DNA from: Nostoc sp. FACHB-280
GTDB taxonomy: Bacteria; Cyanobacteriota; Cyanobacteriia; Cyanobacteriales; Nostocaceae
DNA length: 63,694 bases
Assembly: GCF_014697615.1 (NCBI RefSeq)
Contig: NZ_JACJSD010000043.1
Coordinates: 1-63,694, forward strand
Direction of reading: 5' to 3'
Positions 35,110 to 45,146 of this stretch are shown here, one piece after another. Under the pieces are notes generated by a model. It was not told the origin of the DNA, made no database searches, and was given only the letters and a program-made list of their open reading frames with translations. The position numbers and the translations under genes are program-made. Positions within the stretch are counted from its first letter, which is position 1, and each line of letters opens with the position of its first letter.

Positions 35110-35897
35110 GGTTGTTGCCTGTTTATTTAAAAATGTGCTGATGGATATAAAAAAGTATGAGATGTAGTAGAGACTTGATAAATTACCTCTACTAAATACC
35201 CTCTGAAATTGGATGTCAATTAATACTTAGAGCCAAAACTTTGACATCATGGCGCTAAAAATAGGTAGCGTTTATCTCATTAATTTTCAGTAGTGGTAGA
35301 GCGAAATTAATGGGACAAACCACCAGTTATTCAATAGATGCAACAATCAAGACAATTGCTAATGCGTAATTAAAAGATGAATGAGAATCCACCGCTTTGA
35401 AAAGCAACCCCGGTTCAGTTGGAAACTCAATCTTTATCAGAAACTTAATTATGAACTAGCAATTACAAATTTTCAATCAATTTTCTCAAATAGAGCATCC
35501 CTAACATTACAGTTTCCTTAAACTTGTAGTCAACTAATTATTAGGTTTGTTAACTTTGAACTCATTGGGAAATTCGCTCCACAGATGCTACAGCTATGGT
35601 TAAACTCCATTAAACTATTGTCATAGCAAGAAGCAGGGGCAGAAGGCAGGAGGTAAAAGCATTAGTGTGCTTCCTGCATTCATGTGTTCAAAATTTCCTA
35701 ATCTATATGCTTCTTGCTATAACTAAATTCTACATTTATCAGTTGCAGGAAAACGTAACAGAATCTACAGATGCAGCAGGGGAAGAAAGTCTGAAGTGTG
35801 TAGATGGGTTTTGCGCTGCTTCGTCAAAGGTAGTATAAAATTTTGTCCTTCTGTTTTCTAATTTCTACCTCCTGCTTTTTTATACATGACAAATGAC
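35110..35897. other. Long intergenic region upstream of devB
   Basis: These 788 bases hold no supported gene. I looked for a GTA-N8-TAC (NtcA-type) box close to devB and found no clear one. A purine-rich dispersed segment (AGCAAGAAGCAGGGGCAGAA) lies near 35628 and similar words recur near 33580 and 35870. The region may carry distant promoter elements for devB. Confidence 0.45.
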
Positions 35898-36635
35898 TTA
35901 TTCTGGTAAATCAAATAAGACTGTCGTCATGTAATTATCTGCCCATTCTTGCCCAAAGGCTTTTTCTAGGACGCGGCGGGTTTTATCGTTTTGTTGTTGT
36001 TTGGTACAGTAGTTGCGTTGTCCAGCGATAATTTCCTGAGTTTTTTCGGGGGAAACGGGACTCGCTGCGATCGCTTGGGTACAATGTACCTCTAAAAAGT
36101 CCTGCACACGTCCCAAGAACCTCGCTTCTTCTTCTGGGGAACTAGGACGGATAAACAAGCAAAATTCCGAGAAGATGTGACCCCATTCTGGTAACTCTCG
36201 CGGTTGGGAAAATTCTATTGTTTTCAGTGCAGTGAGTTGATTTGTATAGGAAACTGGCAAGGTCAAGTCTAAGTGTACAGGAGATAAATCGGCGATCGCT
36301 GCACTAATTTGCCCTCTACCACCAACTAAATCGCAACCAAACATCGGTAAGTCATATTCTGGACGCGGAAACATCACGCAATGCAAAATATCCAGCATAT
36401 TTCCCACCTTCGCCAGTTCTAAGTGCATTTTGCGAAACTGTGGTGTTTGATAGCAGCGGTTTTCAATTGTCAGTTTCTCCCCCTCTAATCGACCTTCCAC
36501 ATATCCTAACTCTGCTGGCAAATTGTAAGGCGACAGTTCTAAATGCTTGTGCCAAACCGCCTCGATGCTATCAGCTAACTGCCGAATTAGGGGATGTTGT
36601 TGTTCACGGAGTGAGGGAGTTGAAGTAAAAGACAT
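35898..36635 (-). CDS. pcyA: Phycocyanobilin:ferredoxin oxidoreductase PcyA
   Basis: ATG 36635 is chosen because it gives the family length of 245 residues. The longer frame adds 26 non-homologous-looking residues. Recognisable segments are the catalytic Glu in [17 protein letters not shown], with the active-site His just after, [17 protein letters not shown] and the Asp in [11 protein letters not shown]. The enzyme makes the four-electron reduction of biliverdin IX-alpha to phycocyanobilin, the chromophore of phycobilisomes and phytochromes, using ferredoxin. It is a single gene, divergent from a small hypothetical gene. Confidence 0.96.
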   Translation of the reverse strand: MSFTSTPSLREQQHPLIRQLADSIEAVWHKHLELSPYNLPAELGYVEGRLEGEKLTIENRCYQTPQFRKMHLELAKVGNMLDILHCVMFPRPEYDLPMFGCDLVGGRGQISAAIADLSPVHLDLTLPVSYTNQLTALKTIEFSQPRELPEWGHIFSEFCLFIRPSSPEEEARFLGRVQDFLEVHCTQAIAASPVSPEKTQEIIAGQRNYCTKQQQNDKTRRVLEKAFGQEWADNYMTTVLFDLPE

Positions 36636-36829
36636 ATTCTCATCAGAAATGCTATCTAAGGCCAGTCTACAGCCAGCCGTGCCACTTCTATTCTGCCGCG
36701 CAACATTAAGCAAACTGTTACGACTGGTTACGTAAAGTTATAAGACATTGACTTTTCAAATTAATTGCTTATTTTGTAGTCTTAGTTACAGAATTATTTT
36801 GATTTTCATTTTTAAGGTAGTCTTCAGCT

Positions 36830-37087
36830 ATGCAAATTAATACTCAAAGACCAAATTGTGCTGTCCCAGCAGTTAGACAAAATCTAGCTTGGTTAAGCAA
36901 AGCCTATAGTCAAAATTCTCTCAAGTCATGCCAACCTGCTGTATGGGTGTGCCTTGCAGAACTCCCTAGCTCATACAGCTATGATGAAGCATTGTTACTC
37001 TGCCAAGTTTCTGCCGATGAGTGGTTAGCTTGGGTTCCAGATCATGGGGAAGTGACATTACGTCTTAGTCAATGGTCAATAGTTTAG
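36830..37087 (+). CDS. Conserved-looking small protein, function unknown
   Basis: The 85-residue protein has a Trp- and Leu-rich sequence (PAVRQNLAWLSKAYSQNS, WVCLAELPSSYSYDEALLL, DEWLAWVPDHGEVTLRL). It reads like a compact fold with no signal peptide. AAGG lies about 13 bases before ATG 36830. The amino-acid pattern is regular enough for a real gene. I do not recognise a family. It is divergent from pcyA, and the MITE-like repeat at 37086 begins at its stop. Confidence 0.6.
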   Translation: MQINTQRPNCAVPAVRQNLAWLSKAYSQNSLKSCQPAVWVCLAELPSSYSYDEALLLCQVSADEWLAWVPDHGEVTLRLSQWSIV

Positions 37088-37133
37088 GACTTACGCAAAA
37101 ATTCTCAATTTCAGAAAACTTGGCGTAAGTCCT
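37086..37133. repeat. Short 48-bp version of the MITE-like element
   Basis: AGGACTTACGCAAAAA and GGCGTAAGTCCT are inverted repeats enclosing only about 24 bases. The termini match the 91-bp copies at 7329 and 19419. The left terminus overlaps the stop codon of the preceding gene. Confidence 0.75.
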
Positions 37134-37149
37134 GTTGTGATGAGTTAAT

Positions 37150-37749
37150 TTACTGCCAAAAATCAGTGACTTCATATCCCAGTTCTGCCAACATCTGCCG
37201 CAGCAAAGGTAAACTCAGACCGATGACATTACTGTGACAACCTTCGATTTTCTCAACAAATAAACTACCAAAACCTTCCAAAGCAAAAGCACCAGCACAT
37301 TTGAGAGGTTCGCCGGTAGCGACATAAGCTTGGATTGCGCGATCGCTCATGGTTGCAAAATAAACCCTTGTCACCTGACACTTAACCAAAGTCCGGTTTT
37401 GGGCAGTGTCAATCAACACATGACCTGTGTATAAGTCGCCTATATTACCCTGCATAAATTGCCAACGAGCGATCGCTTCTGCTGCATCTGCTGGTTTGCC
37501 ATGAATCTTGCCGTCAATAGCCAAAACCGAATCACAGCCCATAATTAAAGCTGATTCAAACTGTGGTGCGATCGTTTCTGCCTTACGTTGAGCCAGAACC
37601 TGCACTAACTCACCAGGATCACTCAGTTGAATTTGTGACTCATCAAAATCACTAGGTTTAACTATCGGTTCAATACCAACCGTTTGCAGCAGACGGCGAC
37701 GTGCAGGAGAAGCAGAAGCCAGTACAAATTGAGGAATATTTATAGTCAT
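37150..37749 (-). CDS. maf: Maf-family nucleoside triphosphate pyrophosphatase
   Basis: The 199-residue protein begins with the Maf signature [15 protein letters not shown] (phosphate-binding loop, residues 8-22), then [16 protein letters not shown] with the catalytic Asp and [16 protein letters not shown]. Maf proteins hydrolyse modified or non-canonical nucleotides such as dTTP/UTP analogues or m7GTP. The subfamily is not resolved by eye. It starts at ATG 37749, immediately after a heptamer/nonamer repeat block that separates it from the PsbP-type gene. Confidence 0.92.
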   Translation of the reverse strand: MTINIPQFVLASASPARRRLLQTVGIEPIVKPSDFDESQIQLSDPGELVQVLAQRKAETIAPQFESALIMGCDSVLAIDGKIHGKPADAAEAIARWQFMQGNIGDLYTGHVLIDTAQNRTLVKCQVTRVYFATMSDRAIQAYVATGEPLKCAGAFALEGFGSLFVEKIEGCHSNVIGLSLPLLRQMLAELGYEVTDFWQ

Positions 37750-37838
37750 TGGTCAATGGTCATTTGTTCTTTGTCATTTGTCATTTCGCCTCCCCTGTCT
37801 CCCTTGTCCCCCTTATCTACCTTATCTCCCTCCCCACG
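37748..37838. repeat. Mixed heptamer and nonamer tandem repeats upstream of maf
   Basis: A heptamer array (TCATTGG/TCAATGG/TCATTTG, about five units) is joined to a nonamer array (CTCCCTTGT/CCCCCTTAT, about four units). Both types occur elsewhere in the window, but only here side by side. Confidence 0.75.
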
Positions 37839-37850
37839 CCCTATTAATAA

Positions 37851-38396
37851 TTAATACACTGTGAAAGAATCGACAACATTTTCCATCGTCCGTTTCACCT
37901 TTGTCCAACGTTTTTCGGGAATTGAGGCGTTAAAGGTAAACAGTTTGCCACGACTAACAGCAACACTAGCGATGTTATGACGTTGCTGGTTATTCGGTAG
38001 TTTTACTAAATACTCTAATATATAGTAAGTTTTACCTTCAGTATCCTTCTCTCGCGCATCAACTAATTCAGCTGTCCGCCCAGAATCTGAAGGTGCAAGC
38101 GCCGCTTTGCCAAGTTTATAACCAACTTCTGTGGGAGCGCCCAATTCTTTTAAGGTTTTACCTTCAGGAACCGGACTAATAACTACAGAAACATTTTCCG
38201 AGATTTCTATCAAATCATGAAATACGACATCAGGGCCATTGGCAACTTTTACTGGTAGCCAGCCATTGGGGTATAAAAACTGATAACCATCAGCAGTATC
38301 TACATAGCTTTTAAATCCAGCCGCAGCAGCTACACCAGGATGACTCAAGCTGAAGCTCAACATTAATAAGCAAATAATTGCAATTTTTTTCCACAT
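37851..38396 (-). CDS. Photosystem II PsbP (CyanoP) family protein
   Basis: ATG 38396 is supported by AAGGA about 9 bases upstream and gives 181 residues. The longer frame has no such site. A signal peptide (IAIICLLMLSFSLSHPG, AAAA) precedes the PsbP domain, which contains FKSYVDTADGYQFLYPNGW, VVFHDLIEISENVSVVI and VDSFTVY at the end. CyanoP is a lumenal PSII assembly or accessory factor. Many homologues are lipoproteins, but I see no convincing lipobox here. It is divergent from the 206-residue unknown gene. Confidence 0.88.
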   Translation of the reverse strand: MWKKIAIICLLMLSFSLSHPGVAAAAGFKSYVDTADGYQFLYPNGWLPVKVANGPDVVFHDLIEISENVSVVISPVPEGKTLKELGAPTEVGYKLGKAALAPSDSGRTAELVDAREKDTEGKTYYILEYLVKLPNNQQRHNIASVAVSRGKLFTFNASIPEKRWTKVKRTMENVVDSFTVY

Positions 38397-38510
38397 TGTT
38401 AGAGATTCCTTTGGCTGGAAGTAACAAAAATTAAACATTATGTATCGTTTTCATTGTGACACCAACTGGGTCGTAGCGGATAAGGTATCAGATCAGGAGA
38501 TGAGTTACCT

Positions 38511-39131
38511 ATGCTCACAACTATCGAATTGCGCTGGTTTTACCCTGGTACAATCCCCACAAAAATTGAAGAATGGTTTCCGCAAAACTGTTCACCCGAA
38601 AAACGAGCAGACTGGTATCTTTACGCACCGAAAAGCGATTATTTGGGAATTAAGCTGCGGCAAGAACGCTTAGAAGTCAAATGGCGCAAAGCCGAATTGG
38701 GTGTACTGAATTTTGGGGAATTAATAGAAGGTAAGGCTGAAAAGTGGGGTAAATGGATGTGCAGCGATTCCACAGGCGAAAGTTTTCAGCCTGCAACAGT
38801 ATTTGGTAATTCTACGTGGGTGAATGTTCAGAAAGTCCGCCGTCTGCAATACTATCAAATTTTATCTGACTCTTCCGTACAGGCCGTTTCTAGTAATGAA
38901 AGTATTGATAACGGTTGTGGTGTAGAAATTACGCAACTGTTAATTCAAGAGCAATCTTGGTGGAGTTTAGCATTGGAAGCTTTTGGCGAAGATAGCTATT
39001 TATTAGAAAATCTCCACCTCATAGCCAGTCGGGTATTCAATAATTACAAAGGAACACAACTCATAGCCGTAAATTCTTACGCTTATCCCCATTGGATAGA
39101 ACTGATTTTAGGGAAAGCTACTGATTATTAG
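38511..39131 (+). CDS. Uncharacterised protein, possibly CYTH-like
   Basis: The 206-residue protein starts after AGGAG (38495-38499). Alternating charged beta-like segments (TTIELRWFYPGTIP, WYLYAPKSDYLGIKLRQ, RLEVKWRKAELG) and later ITQLLIQEQSWWSLALEAFGE suggest a beta-barrel fold like CYTH/triphosphate-tunnel proteins, which use similar E-x-x-x-R/K strands. The classical ExExK motif is not present, so function is unassigned. It is divergent from the PsbP-type gene and convergent with the phosphatase gene. Confidence 0.6.
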   Translation: MLTTIELRWFYPGTIPTKIEEWFPQNCSPEKRADWYLYAPKSDYLGIKLRQERLEVKWRKAELGVLNFGELIEGKAEKWGKWMCSDSTGESFQPATVFGNSTWVNVQKVRRLQYYQILSDSSVQAVSSNESIDNGCGVEITQLLIQEQSWWSLALEAFGEDSYLLENLHLIASRVFNNYKGTQLIAVNSYAYPHWIELILGKATDY

Positions 39132-39172
39132 TTATTTGTATTTTGCCTAAAACTAATGGCAAAGGGCAAAAA

Positions 39173-40648
39173 TTAAACAATCTGCAAAACTACAAGTGTC
39201 ATATCATCAGTGTTTTGCCTATCAGTACCGATAAACTGCTGAACTTGGTTAAATAAATAATCCACAATTTCTTCTGGCCCGTTGCAATAGCGACAAGCGG
39301 CGCTGAAGGCAGCTACAAAGTTTTCTTCATCGAAGCGATCGCCACTAGCTGCGGCGGCATCTGTCAAGCCATCTGTATAATAAATTATCGTATCTCCAGG
39401 TTCTAATTGTGCCTGGGCATCTTCATATTGACTGTTAGCATCTAAACCAATCAACATCCCCAAAGTATCTAAGCGGCTAACTGTTTTGGTGGACGCGTGC
39501 CACCACAAGGGAGGATTGTGTGCCGCATTGCTGTAAGATAAAATCCGATTTCTGGGATTGTACTCAGAATAAAACAACGTCACAAAGCGGTGGGAATTTT
39601 CCAAATCCGCATACATCACTCGATTCAAATTTTGCAAAATCCCCGCCGGGGAATTGCCATGCAATACTTCACCCCTCAGCATTCCCCTCATCATCGTCAT
39701 AATTAATCCGGCGGGAACACCTTTTCCCATTACATCCCCAATCACAAAACCCCAACGGCTACTTTCTGGAGATACTCTATTGATTAACTGCAACTGATTA
39801 TGATTGGTGGGAATAAAGTCGTAATAATCGCCACCCACGCGATTAGCAGGTTTACAACGTGCTGCTAGTGATACACCAGGAATATTCGGACATTGACGTG
39901 GTAAAAGTCGGCGTTGAATTTCTGCCCCAATTTCTAATTCTTGGTCTAGGCGTTCTTTTTTCCTCAGTTCTACAGCTAGTTCATCGTTTTCAATTGCTAC
40001 TGCTGTTTGGTCTGCAACCAAGCGCACTAACTTTTGTCTAGTTTCTGTCCAGCTATAGTCAGGGTCACGACTTAAAACGTAGAGCCAGCCCCGTTCTGTA
40101 TGCTTAACTAAAATTGCCGTGCCGAATATTTGCACATCAGGCCCTAAATACCGGTGCATCTGATCGTCTAATATGCCGGTGGAACTTGCCAAAGGGGTGC
40201 TATTGGGCAGTAATGTAACTTGACTACTGGCTGTTTCTAAGGCTTTGCGAATATTTTTGCGCTGGCGACTATCCTGCCAGTGGAGTTGCTCTAACCTAAC
40301 TTGACCGTTAGGTTTGTAGAGAAATAAAGCACTACCATCAGCATCTGTCACCCTTGTGGCCATCAAGGGAATCAGTTCTAAAAACTGATTTAAATTGTTA
40401 AAGCTTCTGAGGGCAAATCCTAAAGAACTCAGCAAATCTTGAATTTTGTTCTGTTCTCGATGCAACCTCGCCACAAGTTCTTTTAGTGCCACGACTGGTG
40501 TGACATCCGTCGCGGCACTATTATTACCATCAGTAGGTTGAAAGGGTACTTGAGACACAGGCACAGATAATATCCAGTTAAGAGTAGTAGATTTTCTATT
40601 GATTAATAACTCTTTTTGGCAAAATATTGCTAAATCATATTGAGACAA
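39173..40648 (-). CDS. GAF domain / SpoIIE-like PP2C phosphatase
   Basis: The 491-residue protein has a GAF-like sensor at about residues 85-215. A short linker helix (LAVELRKKERLDQELEIGA) follows, then a PP2C/RsbU-type phosphatase domain: VGGDYYDFIPT, FVIGDVMGKGVPAGLIM and TIIYYTDGLTDAAA, which hold the metal-binding Asp residues. RsbU-type proteins dephosphorylate anti-anti-sigma factors in partner-switching cascades. No STAS or anti-sigma gene is adjacent, so the partner is unknown. The start is a TTG at 40648 and should be treated with caution. Confidence 0.88.
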   Translation of the reverse strand: MSQYDLAIFCQKELLINRKSTTLNWILSVPVSQVPFQPTDGNNSAATDVTPVVALKELVARLHREQNKIQDLLSSLGFALRSFNNLNQFLELIPLMATRVTDADGSALFLYKPNGQVRLEQLHWQDSRQRKNIRKALETASSQVTLLPNSTPLASSTGILDDQMHRYLGPDVQIFGTAILVKHTERGWLYVLSRDPDYSWTETRQKLVRLVADQTAVAIENDELAVELRKKERLDQELEIGAEIQRRLLPRQCPNIPGVSLAARCKPANRVGGDYYDFIPTNHNQLQLINRVSPESSRWGFVIGDVMGKGVPAGLIMTMMRGMLRGEVLHGNSPAGILQNLNRVMYADLENSHRFVTLFYSEYNPRNRILSYSNAAHNPPLWWHASTKTVSRLDTLGMLIGLDANSQYEDAQAQLEPGDTIIYYTDGLTDAAAASGDRFDEENFVAAFSAACRYCNGPEEIVDYLFNQVQQFIGTDRQNTDDMTLVVLQIV

Positions 40649-41322
40649 GATATGTCAATTTAGCAAGCGTAGAAAGACGTAAGCAAGAGCGATAAAAAAC
40701 TCTGGCATTTGCTTATTTTATTTCTACCTAAATCCAGATACATAAATTTCATGTGTTTTTACGTAAAAGCTGATGAGTATAAATCAGTAAATACCTCCAT
40801 GACTGAGAAAAATCTTCCTGCTCACAGCAGTCAATTAGCAAATCATACATCATGAAACATAAAATTCCTTAATTAATTGATTAATTATTTTTGCCAATTT
40901 TTGAGATTTTTTCTTGTCTCAGAGAAATATTCAGATACTGAAATAAACGATAACTTAAAATTTTCAGGGAAAATATCACTTTAACTTGATCAGCTAGAGC
41001 ATTTTTCTAACTTTTAATTTACCTTTAGAGAATATTTGTCAGTTTTTCAGGAAATTCACTTCAATATATATACTCCTAAATTTTGACAAGCTGATTTGCT
41101 GATCACAATAGGCTTTTGCTAAGTTAACAACGAACGTACTTGAGCTTTTTTGTTTTTTTCAGTATTTATAGCAGTTCTCAATTGGGTTTACAAGGTTGGG
41201 ACTGGCGCAAAAAGATTACTGGTTGAGACTGGGTGTAGGGGTGTAAGGGTATGAGGGTTTTGCATACCTAGACCCTTACACCCTTCTTACATACCTGACT
41301 TTTGCGTTTGTCCCATACAGAT
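40649..41322. other. Intergenic region between phosphatase and ftsY
   Basis: These 674 bases hold no supported gene. The left part is AT-rich and would contain the phosphatase promoter. The right part (41198-41314) is the inverted-repeat element described separately. Confidence 0.5.
41198..41314. repeat. 117-bp inverted-repeat element related to the MITE-like family
   Basis: GGGACTGGCGCAAAAAG at the left and CTTTTGCGTTTGTCCC at the right form imperfect termini close to those of the 91-bp elements (AGGACTTACGCAAAAA). Inside, GGGTGTAAGGGT and ACCCTTACACCC form a second, perfect 12-bp inverted repeat. Similar GGTGTAAGGG words recur near 15975, 45050 and 57838. Confidence 0.6.
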
Positions 41323-42885
41323 TTAGCCACTCAAGAGAGCTTCAACAAACTCGTAGCTAGAAAATGGGCGTAAGTCTTCAATTCCTTCACCAGCACCAAT
41401 AAAGCGAATTGGTAAACCTAACTGCTGGACTACAGCCAATGCGACACCACCTTTAGCGGTACCATCCAATTTGGTTAATACTACGCCACTCAGTTGGGCG
41501 GCTTGGGAAAATACTTCAGCTTGGCGCAAACCATTTTGACCAAGGGTAGCATCTAAAACCAACAAAGATTCGATTTTGGCGTTTGGGGCTTTTTTGTCGA
41601 TGATGCGGCGAACTTTTGTGAGTTCATCCATTAAGTTCTTTTTATTTTGCAATCTTCCCGCCGTATCAACTAATAATAATTCTGTGTCGCGTGCTTGAGC
41701 GGCTGCGATCGCATCAAATACCACAGCGGCGGGGTCTGTATTTTTACCAGGGTTGGCAATGACTTCTACACCACTTCTGTTTCCCCAAACCTTGACTTGT
41801 TCCACAGCCGCAGCCCTAAAAGTGTCTGCCGCGCCAATCAAACATCTGTAGCCAGACTTTTGCGCTAAATGAGCAATTTTACCGATGGTTGTGGTTTTAC
41901 CAGCACCATTTACACCAGTAATTAACCAAATATTTAAATTGTCTTTATCTGGGGCAAAGCTGGTTTTCTCAGATTTGCGAATAGGCTCCTCTAACATATC
42001 CCGTAAGATTTGTTTTAAGTAAGCGATCGCCTCTTCTGGAGGTGTGACTTCTTCCCGCAGTTTTTGTTGTAAAGCACTGATAATATAGTCTGTGGCTTCT
42101 ACACCCACATCAGCTTGTAACAATACAGATTCAATTTCGGCTACTGCTGCTTGGTTGAGTGGCCCTTGTCCAACAATGGCTTTTAGTTGATTGACGATGT
42201 TCCGCCGGGTTTTGTCTAATCCTTGGCGTAACTTTTTCAGCCAAGTGATTTCTTCAATAGAAATGTCTTCCGCACGTCTACCTTGAGCCGCCAATAATTC
42301 TGCTGACCAGACAAACCCTTCATCAAATGCCAAATCTGGCATTTCTGCGGCAGTTGCTTCACTAACACTTGCTGGCTGTACCTCTAGTTGTGGAACTTCA
42401 ATGGCACTAGCTATTAAGCGTTCTTGCTTGGCTTGCCGTTCTGCTGCTGCCCGTTCTAAAAAAGATAATGCAGCCGTCTCTGTGGGCTGAGTTTCTTGTG
42501 ATGTTACTTCTTCAGTACTGTTTGTAATTTCTGTTTCTGTGACAGCTGCTTCCTCAACAGTAGTCGCTACTTCTGGTTGTGGTGTTTCGACAGTTGCCGC
42601 AGCTTCTTGACTGGGAGTTGTGACCTCTTCTGAATCTGCGGCTATCGTGTCTGTTGGGGCTGGTTCTCCAGTTTCTATTTGTTGTTTTTGCTGGATATTT
42701 TTATAGGCAGCTTTAGCAAACGCCAACAAATCTGCTGCCGAATCCGGTGCAGTTCCTGGGTTAGTATTTGATGTTTCGGTTGCCTCTGGTTCGGTTACAG
42801 GTGTGGGAGTATTTTCTGCCTCTTGGTTTTCAGAGGGAGTATCAGAAGAATCGTTATATTGACGACGAAACCAATTAAAAGCCAT
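41323..42885 (-). CDS. ftsY: Signal recognition particle receptor FtsY
   Basis: The 520-residue protein has a long acidic, Glu/Thr/Ala-rich N-terminal A region (about 200 residues). An NG GTPase domain follows: LITGVNGAGKTTTIGKIA (near residue 325), DTFRAAAVEQVKVW, LLVDTAGRLQNK, VVLTKLDGTAKGG and a C-terminal membrane-binding segment. FtsY receives ribosome-nascent chain-SRP complexes at the membrane. It follows nusB on the same strand, and DUF502-nusB-ftsY is a gene order I associate with cyanobacteria. The long linker is variable between species. Confidence 0.96.
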   Translation of the reverse strand: MAFNWFRRQYNDSSDTPSENQEAENTPTPVTEPEATETSNTNPGTAPDSAADLLAFAKAAYKNIQQKQQIETGEPAPTDTIAADSEEVTTPSQEAAATVETPQPEVATTVEEAAVTETEITNSTEEVTSQETQPTETAALSFLERAAAERQAKQERLIASAIEVPQLEVQPASVSEATAAEMPDLAFDEGFVWSAELLAAQGRRAEDISIEEITWLKKLRQGLDKTRRNIVNQLKAIVGQGPLNQAAVAEIESVLLQADVGVEATDYIISALQQKLREEVTPPEEAIAYLKQILRDMLEEPIRKSEKTSFAPDKDNLNIWLITGVNGAGKTTTIGKIAHLAQKSGYRCLIGAADTFRAAAVEQVKVWGNRSGVEVIANPGKNTDPAAVVFDAIAAAQARDTELLLVDTAGRLQNKKNLMDELTKVRRIIDKKAPNAKIESLLVLDATLGQNGLRQAEVFSQAAQLSGVVLTKLDGTAKGGVALAVVQQLGLPIRFIGAGEGIEDLRPFSSYEFVEALLSG

Positions 42886-43100
42886 TGCTGCTAACAGTGT
42901 TAGTTGTTATTTAAGTTAGGAGTTATGAGTTAGTAAGTTAAGAGTTTAATAGAATTTGTTACTCTTTCTTGTGGTGAAATCCTCCGGGATATCCTCACCT
43001 CTCAATGTCGGGTTACTGGGAGGGGGTGATTCATCCCTCACAAGTACCTGACTTCTCCTCACCTTCAACTCACAACTTAGCATTCAGAATGGTTACAAAG

Positions 43101-43742
43101 TTAGGATAAAACACTAGGAAGTTTTTTTTGTTCTGTGAATCGCCGCAGCACTCCATTAATAAATCGATGACCTTCATCGCCACTGTAGCGTTTGGCTAAC
43201 AAAACAGCTTCGTTGATGGCTACGCTGTCAGGCAAGTTTAAAAATGTCATTTCAGCTACAGCGATACGGAGAATATCGCGGTCAATTTGAGCTAGACGGT
43301 TGACTTGCCAATCTACCAAAGCCGCCGCTATTTGTTCATCGATCAAAATCCGATGCTCATTTACGGTTTTGACAATTTGAATGGCATATCTGCCGACTTC
43401 TCTATCTTGATTGGCGAGTTGAATTAATTCGGGAAACTCAACTGCTGCACCCAGTTGATTGATGGCGGTTTGGGTATAAGCGATCGCTTCTTGTAGCATA
43501 GTTCTCGCTGTATTCATGTCAGCTGCGCGAGTTTGGCTGGTTAATAGGCGATCGTTACTGCGTTGCAATTCCGCCGCAGCGTTGTCTAAAGTATCTTGCA
43601 CTTCTGCCCTTAAGGTACGCACGGTTGCTAATACCAATTTAGGCAGATGTTCTTCGGTGAGTTTTTTAGGGTTGACTGGCAGCTGGCTGAGACTTAACAG
43701 CGCCAGTTCACGAGCGATTTGTTGGGGTTTGCGGTCTTGCAT
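43101..43742 (-). CDS. nusB: Transcription antitermination protein NusB
   Basis: The 213-residue protein is longer than E. coli NusB because of an N-terminal helical insert (residues about 40-100). The C-terminal half is typical: [51 protein letters not shown]. NusB acts with NusE (S10) on rRNA operon antitermination. It lies between the DUF502 gene and ftsY on the same strand. Confidence 0.93.
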   Translation of the reverse strand: MQDRKPQQIARELALLSLSQLPVNPKKLTEEHLPKLVLATVRTLRAEVQDTLDNAAAELQRSNDRLLTSQTRAADMNTARTMLQEAIAYTQTAINQLGAAVEFPELIQLANQDREVGRYAIQIVKTVNEHRILIDEQIAAALVDWQVNRLAQIDRDILRIAVAEMTFLNLPDSVAINEAVLLAKRYSGDEGHRFINGVLRRFTEQKKLPSVLS

Positions 43743-43845
43743 GGAAGTGAGTGCCTAAGCACTGAATTAGGGTGAAAATTTAATTGATTGCTACAAAGCC
43801 AGACATTCATAATATCTATTTACTTGTGTCTTTGCCGGATAAATT

Positions 43846-44568
43846 TTATATTTCCTCGACGGAAATTACTGAATGTTTTGATTCTCTGGTTAAACTCGCT
43901 AAATTTTGTTCTTTGCCTAAAACTAGAGGCGGTAAGGGCGTATTCGGTGCCACAATTCCACCAGAGACAATCACCTTAAAAGCATCTTCTATCGACATGG
44001 AAAGATTAATCACATCTTCTTCTGGTACTACTGCATACCATCCTGTAGTCGGGTTGGGTGTCGTTGGGATGAAAATGCTCAACATTGGGCGAGACATTTG
44101 GGATTGAATTTCATTGGCGATCGCACCTGTAACAAACGCGATCACCCAAATGCCTTGTCTGGGATACTCAACTAAAACCACACGCCGAAATTTGCCAGGA
44201 GAATCTTTCAGTAACGTTTCTAAAAGTTGTTTTAAAGTTTTATATACCTGTCCTGCTAAGGGAATTGCCTGTAATACTCGCTCACCAAAATCTAATAACC
44301 ATCTCCCAGCAATATTCCGAGCCATTAACCCAATTAACAAAATACTTAACAGTGGTACTGCTAGACCCACAGCTAAATTTAGTATATTTACTAAAATTGG
44401 GTGTAATCCATCAAAGGGATTGAGTTGTTTGGGAACTTGGGTAAGGAAGTCGATTACCCAATTAGCGATCGTGATTGTGAGCCAGATGGTGGTTGCTAGG
44501 GGGATAACCACTAACAATCCTGCTATCAGGTCATTTTTCAAGTCCTGCTTTAAGCGATCGATTGCCAA
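43846..44568 (-). CDS. DUF502 family membrane protein
   Basis: The start is TTG 44568, decided by AAAAGGAG (44585-44578 on the minus strand) at 9-base spacing. The 240-residue protein has two clear hydrophobic regions (LIAGLLVVIPLATTIWLTITI and ILNLAVGLAVPLLSILLIGL) and the DUF502 motif RQGIWVIAFVTG, with IPTTPNPTTGW in a later conserved loop. The function of the family is unknown. In plants, related proteins (LCV/COV) affect vascular patterning and membrane trafficking. It is first in a probable DUF502-nusB-ftsY transcript. Confidence 0.88.
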   Translation of the reverse strand: MAIDRLKQDLKNDLIAGLLVVIPLATTIWLTITIANWVIDFLTQVPKQLNPFDGLHPILVNILNLAVGLAVPLLSILLIGLMARNIAGRWLLDFGERVLQAIPLAGQVYKTLKQLLETLLKDSPGKFRRVVLVEYPRQGIWVIAFVTGAIANEIQSQMSRPMLSIFIPTTPNPTTGWYAVVPEEDVINLSMSIEDAFKVIVSGGIVAPNTPLPPLVLGKEQNLASLTRESKHSVISVEEI

Positions 44569-45146
44569 ACTTAGTTTCTCCTTTTCTTGGCTAGTGAAAC
44601 TCTAGATAAGCGGAAATTCATACCAGCAGCCGCCCAAGGTTTGAAGGCTTTACTAGTAATATTTTTTACCCTGTTCTCTTTTAGAAAGCCGTCACTAAAT
44701 AGCTTTTATCTTGATAATATGCTGTTCAGACCAGAAAAGTATTGATTTTTCGCTAGTTCGGTGTTGAATACAGAAAGATATAGCTAACTAGCGATAGTTC
44801 TTCCATCCGCGAGGATGTTACTTTTCTTTGTACAGCTTGTAAATGAATGTTGCAAATATTTTAATTATTACTAATCCTACCGCGATCGCTCAAAATCTGA
44901 CTACGTTTCTAAAACCTATGTATGACAACTAAAAATCCACTTGTAACTAGTTTAGAACTAACCCACAAGTAAAGGATGTTTTTCTGAAAAACTTTTGTTA
45001 TAAATTTTAATAAAACAGAGGACTCCGGTTTGCTTTCCGAAATTTAAAGGGGTGTGGGTATTCAAAACCCTTACACCCCATACCCTTACACCCTTACACC
45101 CTCAATACCCAATCTCCACAGAAAATATTGGTGTGTAAGTCCTCTT
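44569..45146. other. Intergenic region between hps glycosyltransferase and DUF502 gene
   Basis: These 578 bases have no supported gene. A 29-codon frame at 44842 is too short to claim. Near 45050-45110 the TACACCC/GGGTGT words of the dispersed repeat family recur (CCCTTACACCCCATACCC). The hps genes end on the right-hand side of this gap. Confidence 0.5.

Noticed and set aside
35110-35300. NtcA-type GTA-N8-TAC box before devB
   Set aside because: Several GTA and TAC words occur, but none at the required spacing with a good -10 element.
38440-38673. 77-codon + frame starting before the 206-residue gene
   Set aside because: It overlaps the better-supported gene at 38511 in another frame and carries no plausible protein pattern.
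44842-44931. 29-codon frame between the hps glycosyltransferase and DUF502 genes
   Set aside because: Too short, with no ribosome-binding site or recognisable pattern.
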